This document shows, piece by piece, positions 1-4,712 of a stretch of 6,466 bases of DNA. Origin of the DNA: an uncultured bacterium (GTDB lineage Bacteria > UBA4055). The position numbers were made by a program, and so were the translations under genes. Position 1 is the first letter of the stretch; the number at the start of each line of letters is the position of its first letter. The stretch covers positions 1-6,466 of the forward strand of contig CALMWI010000413.1 of NCBI GenBank assembly GCA_937873545.1, read 5' to 3'. The notes below the pieces were generated by a model. The model saw only the letters and a list, made by a program, of their open reading frames with translations. It did not search any database and was not told the DNA's origin.

Positions 1-150
1 AAGGAATCCCTGAGGAAACTTCAGGACACGGGAGAAAATCTTAACAGGATAAATCCCGTTTCGATCGGTCAGGCAGGCAGAATAGCGGGTATATCGCCGG
101 CAGATATTTCAGTAATACTCATAAACTTAAAAGCAAAAGGATTAGTATAA
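1..150 (+). CDS. mnmG: tRNA uridine-5-carboxymethylaminomethyl modification enzyme MnmG (GidA), C-terminal end only
   Basis: Only the last 49 codons and the TAA stop (148-150) are present; the gene begins outside the window. The fragment contains NPVSIGQAGRIAGISPADIS, the highly conserved C-terminal signature of MnmG, followed by a short hydrophobic helix (VILINLKAKGLV). In the family this helical C-terminal domain contacts the partner MnmE and tRNA. The MnmE-MnmG complex uses FAD and methylene-tetrahydrofolate to modify the wobble uridine (U34) of certain tRNAs. The FAD-binding part cannot be checked here. The stop codon overlaps the rsmG start by one base (TAATG), the classical gidA-gidB arrangement, which independently supports the call. 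Confidence 0.93.
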   Translation, partial: KESLRKLQDTGENLNRINPVSIGQAGRIAGISPADISVILINLKAKGLV

Positions 151-752
151 TGACCGGTCTTGCGAATGAGATCATTGAAGCTGCGGAGAAAGTGACGGGA
201 GTTGTTCTCGACAAACCTGTCAGGGATAAGATCGGATCCTATTTTGAATATATTCTCGATTATAATAAGAAAGTGAATCTGATCTCAAGAAAAAGCGAGG
301 ATTCAGTGCTCGCTACAGGACTTGTCGAAACTTATGCGCTTTATGAAATGATAAAAGATAATTCAGGCCGGTTCCTCGATGTGGGTTCAGGCGGCGGCAT
401 TCCCGGAATTATTATTTCCATCCTGATGCCCGATGTAAAAATTGACCTTCTTGATTCGACCCAGAAAAAAGCGAGGTTCTTAAATTCCTGCGCAATTCAT
501 CTCGGTCTGGACAACGCGGTCGCAGTTGATAAAAGGTTTGAGGAGCTTCCCGTCACTAAGAAATACGATGTTATATTTTCGCGGGGCGTCGGAAATTTCG
601 AAGTGCTTAAAGAACATTATCTTAAGAGGATAAAGAATGAGGGAAGAGTGGTGATTCTGACCGGCGAGGATAATTCTAAAATTTTCAAAGATCATGATAT
701 TTTTTCCAATCCTTATCTCGAAGGCAGAATAATCGTGAATCTGGAGAAATAG
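150..752 (+). CDS. rsmG: 16S rRNA (guanine-527-N7)-methyltransferase RsmG (GidB)
   Basis: A 200-residue protein, close to the usual length of about 205-240. It is a cytoplasmic SAM-dependent methyltransferase that makes m7G527 in the 530 loop of 16S rRNA; loss in other bacteria gives low-level streptomycin resistance. Visible motifs are the N-terminal helical part with YNKKVNLISRKSE (38-50), the SAM-binding glycine loop LDVGSGGGIPGI (76-87), LDSTQKKARFLN (101-112, the family's DS..KK..FL motif) and YDVIFSRGV (139-147). The family usually reads sRA where this protein has SRG at 144-146. The ATG at 150 is favoured because AAAAGGA (135-141) lies 9 bases upstream and because it overlaps the mnmG stop by one base. 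Its own stop (TAG, 750-752) overlaps the next start by one base, so the genes are probably translationally coupled. Confidence 0.95.
   Translation: MTGLANEIIEAAEKVTGVVLDKPVRDKIGSYFEYILDYNKKVNLISRKSEDSVLATGLVETYALYEMIKDNSGRFLDVGSGGGIPGIIISILMPDVKIDLLDSTQKKARFLNSCAIHLGLDNAVAVDKRFEELPVTKKYDVIFSRGVGNFEVLKEHYLKRIKNEGRVVILTGEDNSKIFKDHDIFSNPYLEGRIIVNLEK
743..746 (+). promoter_or_regulatory. Ribosome binding site for the GTG-started NusG-II gene
   Basis: GGAG inside the last codons of rsmG, 5 bases before the GTG at 752. It supports the non-ATG start: no in-frame ATG occurs before residue 95 of the product, and starting there would remove almost the whole domain. Confidence 0.6.
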
Positions 753-1102
753 TGTTCAAATTCGGCGATCTGTTAATATATGCCGCTGTGTTATCGGCAG
801 CGCTTTTTCCTTTTCTAAGAGAGAAAGATACTGAAAATAATAAAATTCATATTCTTTACGATGGTCACAAAGAGTATTTTGATGCCGGAAAAGATACGGT
901 ATTTTTTATTCAGGGTAGCATCGAAGTAGAGATAAAAGACAGGAAGGTACGAATCAAAGACTCGAACTGCAGGGACAAATACTGCGTAAAGCACGGGTGG
1001 CTGAAAGAAGATCAGAACGGTAAAATAATCTGCATGCCGAATAAGGTAATAATCGAGTTTGTAAAACGGGAAGATGATGTTATTGACGCAGTTACGGAGT
1101 AA
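752..1102 (+). CDS. Membrane-anchored NusG domain II-like protein
   Basis: A 116-residue protein starting with GTG. Residues 5-22 form one hydrophobic segment (DLLIYAAVLSAALFPFL), probably an uncleaved membrane anchor, followed by an extracytoplasmic beta-rich domain. The NusG-II (DUF1312-type) signature is clear: SNCRDKYCVKHGWL (71-84) and IICMPNKVIIEF (92-103), giving three conserved cysteines at 73, 78 and 94. Although named after an insert in some NusG proteins, this family lacks the NusG transcription domain, so a role in transcription should not be assumed; its function is not established. In Clostridia-like genomes it commonly sits beside Gx-family genes and flavin-transfer or Rnf genes (from memory). 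Here the Gx gene also follows, 6 bases downstream. The cysteines could bind a metal or form a disulfide; this is inference. Confidence 0.8.
   Translation: MFKFGDLLIYAAVLSAALFPFLREKDTENNKIHILYDGHKEYFDAGKDTVFFIQGSIEVEIKDRKVRIKDSNCRDKYCVKHGWLKEDQNGKIICMPNKVIIEFVKREDDVIDAVTE
1096..1099 (+). promoter_or_regulatory. Ribosome binding site for the TTG-started Gx gene
   Basis: GGAG with 9 bases to the TTG at 1109, overlapping the final codons of the upstream gene. It decides the start: the product begins KVEYGTRVY just before the first membrane segment, as expected for the family. The next in-frame ATG is at residue 94, which would delete half the protein. Confidence 0.6.
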
Positions 1103-1108
1103 AGTATT

Positions 1109-1633
1109 TTGAAAGTTGAATACGGAACGCGGGTTTATATCATAGCGGTTTTCTCCGCGCTGGCTTCTCTGCTGCAGCTTCTGGAAATTTTCATAATCCT
1201 TCCGATCCCGTTCGTAAAGATCGGACTGGCAAATGCGATAGTACTCTTCTTCATAGCCAGAAAACAGTACCTGATAGCTTTCGCGGTAAATATCTTCAGA
1301 GTATTCATCGGCGGATTTTTCAGCGCTAAACTTTTCAGCCTGCCGTTTATATTTTCGCTTTCAGGCGCAACTCTATCGTATTTCGTTATGGTAATATTAT
1401 TCATAATTCTGGGAAGATTTGTTTCGCTAGTCGCTTTAAGCGTGTCGGGAGCAATAGCTTTCAATATAGCTCAATATTTTTTATTCGTATATTTTTTCGA
1501 CAGGTCGGTTGATTATAACATCACGGTAACTGTAATAATCCTTCTTAGCGTCATCCCCGGAATTCTCACAGGGATTATAGCTGAAATCCTGAACAGGCAG
1601 GACATCGAACTAATAAAAAAGCCCCGAATTTAA
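1109..1633 (+). CDS. Gx-family integral membrane protein (heptaprenyl diphosphate synthase component I-like)
   Basis: A 174-residue, very hydrophobic protein with about five membrane segments (roughly 9-31, 36-66, 77-102, 104-130 and 138-161). It resembles the S-component type of small transporters. Family signatures seen are LPIPFVKIGLANAIVLF (31-47), the FRVFIGGFFSAKLFSLPFIF region (63-82), SLSGATLSYFVMV (83-95) and a degenerate SGAIAFNIAQ (113-122), where relatives usually have HN. The family is annotated either as component I of heptaprenyl diphosphate synthase or as 'Gx transporter'; neither role can be decided here. No prenyl synthase component II, apbE or rnf gene is visible, though the operon ends here at a terminator. 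The start is TTG. The C-terminal KKPRI is encoded by the left arm and loop of that terminator. Confidence 0.8.
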   Translation: MKVEYGTRVYIIAVFSALASLLQLLEIFIILPIPFVKIGLANAIVLFFIARKQYLIAFAVNIFRVFIGGFFSAKLFSLPFIFSLSGATLSYFVMVILFIILGRFVSLVALSVSGAIAFNIAQYFLFVYFFDRSVDYNITVTVIILLSVIPGILTGIIAEILNRQDIELIKKPRI

Positions 1634-1647
1634 AACCGGGGCTTTTT
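1616..1647. terminator. Bidirectional rho-independent terminator between the mnmG operon and dnaK
   Basis: An 11-bp perfect stem, AAAAAGCCCCG (1616-1626) with CGGGGCTTTTT (1637-1647), around a 10-base loop. Rightward it has a T-rich tail (TTTTTCTTTT); leftward the A tract at 1615-1620 gives the U tract for dnaK transcripts. The stop codon of the Gx gene (1631-1633) lies in the loop. The dnaK stop is 18 bases to the right of the stem. Confidence 0.92.
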
Positions 1648-1665
1648 CTTTTATGAGGAGGAGTT

Positions 1666-3591
1666 TTATTTCTCGTCGTCAACGACTTCGAAATCCGCGT
1701 TCTCTACATCATCCTTTCCTGATGCTTTTCCGCTGTCGTCTTTAGGCTGATGCTGTCTTGGGTCGAAATCCTGCGGGCCTGAACCTGCGCCCTGAGAAGC
1801 CTGCGCCATTTTCGTGCTGATCTCGTGCCAGATCTTGTTGTGGCCTTCGGTAGCGTTCCTGATAGCTTCAATTTCGTCAGTTTTTAGAACTTCCTTAAGT
1901 TTTGATACGGACGACTCAAGTTTCTGCTTGTCTGCAGGATCAATTTTGCCTTCCAGATCTTTTAAAAGTTTTTCAGTCTGGAAAACAGCCTGATCTGCCG
2001 AGTTTCTCAGGTCAACTTTTTCCTTTTTCTTTTTATCTTCTTCCTCGTTGGCTTTTGCTTCCGCTTTCATTTTCTTGATCTCGGATTCGCTTAACCCAGA
2101 AGAAACTTCTATTTTAACATTCTGCGTTTTTCCTGTAGCTTTATCTTTTGCCGACACGCTCAAAATACCGTTTGCGTCAATATCGAAAGTGACCTCGATC
2201 TGCGGAATTCCTCTCGGTGCCGGAGCTATGCCGTCCAGCTGGAATCTTCCTATCGTCTTGTTGTCCGGAGCCATCGGTCTTTCACCCTGAAGGACATGTA
2301 TATCAACCGCAGGCTGGTTATCAGCAGCGGTAGAGAAAACTTCGGTTTTCTTGGTCGGAATTGTAGTATTCGATTCGATCAATCTTGTCATGACACCGCC
2401 GAGCGTTTCAATTCCAAGAGAAAGAGGTGTTACATCAAGAAGAAGAACCTCGTTTACATCACCGGATAGAATTCCTGCCTGAATAGCGGCTCCGAGAGCT
2501 ACGACTTCGTCAGGGTTAACGCTTTTGTTCGGTTCTTTACCGAAGAAATCTCTGACAGCGTCAACTACTGCAGGTATCCTTGTTGAACCGCCGACTAGGA
2601 TAACTTCTTTCAGATCTTTAATGTCAATTCCGGCATCTCTGACTGCAAGTTTGCACGGTTCGATCGAGGATCTAACCAGATCAATCGTAAGTTCGTTAAA
2701 TTTAGCTCTCGTCAGAGTAATATCCATGTGTTTCGGGCCGTCCTGAGTTGCCGTTATAAAAGGCAGATTTATTTGTGTCTGTGTAAGCGAAGAAAGATCT
2801 ATCTTGGCTTTTTCCGATGCTTCTTTAAGCCTCTGAAGAGCCATCGGGTCTTTTTTAAGATCAACACCTTCCGCTTTTTTGAATTCGCCGGCAAGATAAT
2901 CTATAACTCTCTGGTCGAAATCGTCACCGCCCAAATGCGTATTTCCGTTGGTTGATTTAACTTCAAAAACCCCGTCGCCGATCTCAAGGATCGAGATATC
3001 GAATGTTCCGCCGCCGAGATCATAAACAGCGATAAGCCCGTCAACTTTTTTATCGAGACCGTAAGCAAGCGCAGCTGCCGTAGGTTCGTTGACGATCCTT
3101 TTTACATCAAGTCCGGCAATAGTTCCCGCATCTTTTGTCGCCTGTCTCTGCGCATCATTAAAATAAGCCGGAACTGTGATCACAGCTTCAGTAACTTTTG
3201 TGCCGAGATAGTCTTCGGCAGCCTGTTTTAATTTCTGCAGAATTACAGCTGAAATTTCCGGAGGAGTAAAATCTTTATCGTCTATCTTAACCTGAACTAC
3301 TCCATTTGCATTTTTTGTAACTTCAAAGGGAACTTCCTTTATCTCCTGACCGACTTCATTATATTTCCTGCCCATGAACCGTTTAATTGACGAAACGGTT
3401 CTGTGAGAGTTTGTGATCGCCTGTCTTTTGGCAGGTCCGCCGACAAGCCTTTCCCCGTTCTTTGAAAATGCTACTACCGAAGGAGTCGTCCTTCCGCCCT
3501 CGGCATTTGTAATAACGACCGGTTCGTTACCCTCCATTACAGCTACGCAGCTGTTTGTGGTTCCGAGGTCGATTCCTATTATTTTTCCCAT
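1666..3591 (-). CDS. dnaK: Molecular chaperone DnaK (Hsp70)
   Basis: A complete 641-residue protein, the normal length for bacterial DnaK (E. coli 638). It is the cytoplasmic ATP-dependent chaperone that works with DnaJ and GrpE. The nucleotide-binding domain shows the phosphate loop IGIDLGTTNSC (5-15), catalytic Lys70 in SSIKRFMGR, DLGGGTFDIS (191-200) and ILVGGSTRIP (331-340). The interdomain linker VLLLD is at 382-386 and is followed by the substrate-binding beta domain (about 387-505). The helical lid runs to about 600, with a lysine/glutamate-rich stretch near 512-526. The disordered tail ends EVVDDEK, like the acidic EEVD-type tails. The ATG is supported by AGGAG (3599-3603, minus strand) 7 bases upstream. 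grpE and dnaJ are not adjacent, so this copy is monocistronic between a terminator and its own promoter region. I see no lesion in it. Confidence 0.99.
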   Translation of the reverse strand: MGKIIGIDLGTTNSCVAVMEGNEPVVITNAEGGRTTPSVVAFSKNGERLVGGPAKRQAITNSHRTVSSIKRFMGRKYNEVGQEIKEVPFEVTKNANGVVQVKIDDKDFTPPEISAVILQKLKQAAEDYLGTKVTEAVITVPAYFNDAQRQATKDAGTIAGLDVKRIVNEPTAAALAYGLDKKVDGLIAVYDLGGGTFDISILEIGDGVFEVKSTNGNTHLGGDDFDQRVIDYLAGEFKKAEGVDLKKDPMALQRLKEASEKAKIDLSSLTQTQINLPFITATQDGPKHMDITLTRAKFNELTIDLVRSSIEPCKLAVRDAGIDIKDLKEVILVGGSTRIPAVVDAVRDFFGKEPNKSVNPDEVVALGAAIQAGILSGDVNEVLLLDVTPLSLGIETLGGVMTRLIESNTTIPTKKTEVFSTAADNQPAVDIHVLQGERPMAPDNKTIGRFQLDGIAPAPRGIPQIEVTFDIDANGILSVSAKDKATGKTQNVKIEVSSGLSESEIKKMKAEAKANEEEDKKKKEKVDLRNSADQAVFQTEKLLKDLEGKIDPADKQKLESSVSKLKEVLKTDEIEAIRNATEGHNKIWHEISTKMAQASQGAGSGPQDFDPRQHQPKDDSGKASGKDDVENADFEVVDDEK

Positions 3592-3643
3592 TTTGATGCT
3601 CCTATTTTAAATTATTTATTTCGCATTCTTTGATGCAATCATT

Positions 3644-3676
3644 ATTATATACAAATTGCGCGCCAAAAAACTCAAA
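3644..3676 (-). promoter_or_regulatory. Candidate dnaK promoter
   Basis: On the minus strand a TATATAAT box (3651-3644) lies 21 bases after TTTG (3676-3673). The nearest TTGACA-like hexamer, TTGAGT (3675-3670), is 20 bases from TATAAT, which is long for a sigma-70 spacer. A start about 8 bases beyond the box would leave a leader of roughly 45 bases. The match to the sigma-32 heat-shock consensus is poor. The -10 is convincing; the rest is weak. Confidence 0.4.
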
Positions 3677-3762
3677 GTTTAAAACAATATATCGTAAAAA
3701 ACGAAATAGACGAAAAATAAAAATAATTAACTCCAGGGGTAGAAGTTTATAAAATATTGATC

Positions 3763-3779
3763 TGTCAGGAATTTGTCAG
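3763..3779. repeat. Direct repeat TGTCAG, 11-base period
   Basis: TGTCAG occurs at 3763-3768 and again at 3774-3779, so the two copies lie about one helical turn apart on the same DNA face. They fall within the spacer of a possible rightward sigma-70-like promoter (TTGATC 3757-3762, TATATT 3780-3785). They also overlap a possible leftward one (CTGACA 3779-3774, N17, TATTTT 3756-3751). This is the geometry of a regulator site, but short repeats arise by chance in AT-rich DNA. Confidence 0.35.
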
Positions 3780-3802
3780 TATATTATAAATCCTTTTATT
3801 AG

Positions 3803-3834
3803 TTTGCAGAACGGCATATAAATTCTTAAATTTG
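3803..3834 (+). promoter_or_regulatory. Candidate lgt promoter of Bacteroidetes type
   Basis: TTTG (3803-3806), 20 bases, then TAAATTTG (3827-3834). This matches the Bacteroidetes vegetative sigma-factor consensus TTTG / TAnnTTTG at -33/-7 in every fixed position and in spacing. Transcription would begin near 3840, giving a leader of only about 18 bases before the lgt ATG. The phylum assignment and the promoter support each other only circumstantially. Confidence 0.5.
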
Positions 3835-3857
3835 ATAAAATTTGAACGGCAGGTTAG

Positions 3858-4700
3858 ATGGATTCATTCGTTAATTGGTGGCAGACTCTGCCCTATGCAA
3901 TAGACCCGACAATATTTCATGTCGGAAGTTTTCAGGTAAAATACTACGGTCTTATGTATATCGTGGCTTTTTCACTCACTTTCTACCTTCTTAACAGGCG
4001 GTTAAAAAACAAAGAGTTCGAACTGAGCAGGGAAGTGCTTGAGAATTATTTCTTTCAGGTAATATTATTCATACTTATCGGCGGAAGGCTCGGTTATGTT
4101 CTATTTTATAATCTTAAATATTTCTTAAGAAATCCTCTCGAGATATTTCTCCCTTTCAGATACGATAACGGCTTTGAATTTACAGGCATAGCTGGAATGT
4201 CATACCACGGCGCGGTGATCGCAGCTTTTGCAGGAACATATTTTTTCACAAGGAAAAATAAGCTTGAGTTCTTTAGATTTATAGATTTTATAGCTATCGC
4301 CGCACCTCTGGGATATACTTTCGGAAGGCTGGGTAATTTTATTAACGGAGAGCTTTACGGAAGAGTAACGGATTCGTCAATCGGGATGTATTTTCCTTTG
4401 GCAGGGGATGAGATGCTCAGGCATCCTTCTCAGCTGTACGAAGCACTTTTTGAAGGGATCTTTATTTTTATTGTTCTATGGAGCCTGAGAAATCGAAAGT
4501 TTAAAAGCGGTTTTTTCGTTTCGGCTTATCTTATTTTGTACGGAACGGTAAGATTCATAATAGAATATTTCAGAGAGCCGGATGATCATTTAGGCTTTGT
4601 ATTATTCAACTTTTCAATGGGCCAGGTTCTATGCTTTATTATGATCATTTCGGGAATAATAGTTTTGTTCGTGTCATATAATAAAAAAGCGGCCGAATGA
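3858..4700 (+). CDS. lgt: Phosphatidylglycerol-prolipoprotein diacylglyceryl transferase Lgt
   Basis: A 280-residue inner-membrane enzyme, normal for the family (E. coli 291). It transfers diacylglycerol from phosphatidylglycerol to the lipobox cysteine of prolipoproteins, the first step of lipoprotein maturation. About seven hydrophobic segments are visible. The Lgt signature GRLGNFINGELYG is at 156-168. Residues matching the E. coli active-site set are present: His117 in SYHG, Arg157, Asn160, Glu165, and Arg232/Glu236 in RFIIEYFREPD. HPSQLYEALFEG (189-200) is also typical. The ATG has only a weak ribosome site (AGG 3851-3853, 4 bases away), unlike the other genes here, but the N-terminus aligns with relatives (IDPTIFHVGSFQVKYYGLMY). 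It is transcribed alone and converges on glnA. The last residues, KKAAE, are encoded within the shared terminator. Confidence 0.97.
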   Translation: MDSFVNWWQTLPYAIDPTIFHVGSFQVKYYGLMYIVAFSLTFYLLNRRLKNKEFELSREVLENYFFQVILFILIGGRLGYVLFYNLKYFLRNPLEIFLPFRYDNGFEFTGIAGMSYHGAVIAAFAGTYFFTRKNKLEFFRFIDFIAIAAPLGYTFGRLGNFINGELYGRVTDSSIGMYFPLAGDEMLRHPSQLYEALFEGIFIFIVLWSLRNRKFKSGFFVSAYLILYGTVRFIIEYFREPDDHLGFVLFNFSMGQVLCFIMIISGIIVLFVSYNKKAAE

Positions 4701-4707
4701 CCGCTTT
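4686..4707. terminator. Shared terminator of lgt and glnA, stronger leftward
   Basis: A 7-bp stem, AAAGCGG (4686-4692) with CCGCTTT (4701-4707), around an 8-base loop that contains the lgt stop codon (4698-4700). Read leftward, the hairpin ends in a run of six U (complement of 4683-4688), a good terminator for glnA, whose stop is 5 bases away. Rightward only three U follow, so termination of lgt is probably weaker. Confidence 0.8.
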
Positions 4708-4712
4708 AATCT

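Larger units (their letters stand above)
3592..3857. other. AT-rich divergent intergenic region between dnaK and lgt
   Basis: 266 bases with no convincing gene on either strand and clearly richer in A+T than its surroundings. It must hold the start signals for both dnaK (leftward) and lgt (rightward). No CIRCE element (TTAGCACTC-N9-GAGTGCTAA) is present, so HrcA control of dnaK is not supported. A small imperfect inverted repeat in the dnaK leader (GCAT 3623-3626, ATGC 3633-3636) and a TTGCGCGCCAA near-palindrome (3656-3666) are visible; their significance is unknown. Confidence 0.7.

Noticed and set aside
1135..1464. Open frame of 109 codons on the minus strand
   Set aside because: Antisense to the Gx membrane protein, whose motifs and operon position are clear; no family features.
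2048..2955. Several short plus-strand open frames inside dnaK
   Set aside because: Antisense to fully conserved DnaK sequence; none shows a known motif.
3623..3636. GCAT-N6-ATGC inverted repeat in the dnaK leader as a CIRCE-like operator
   Set aside because: Only 4 bp per arm and no sequence match to CIRCE; noted but not called as an operator.
3656..3666. TTGCGCGCCAA near-palindrome between the dnaK promoter elements
   Set aside because: Short and imperfect; no known binding protein is suggested by the sequence.
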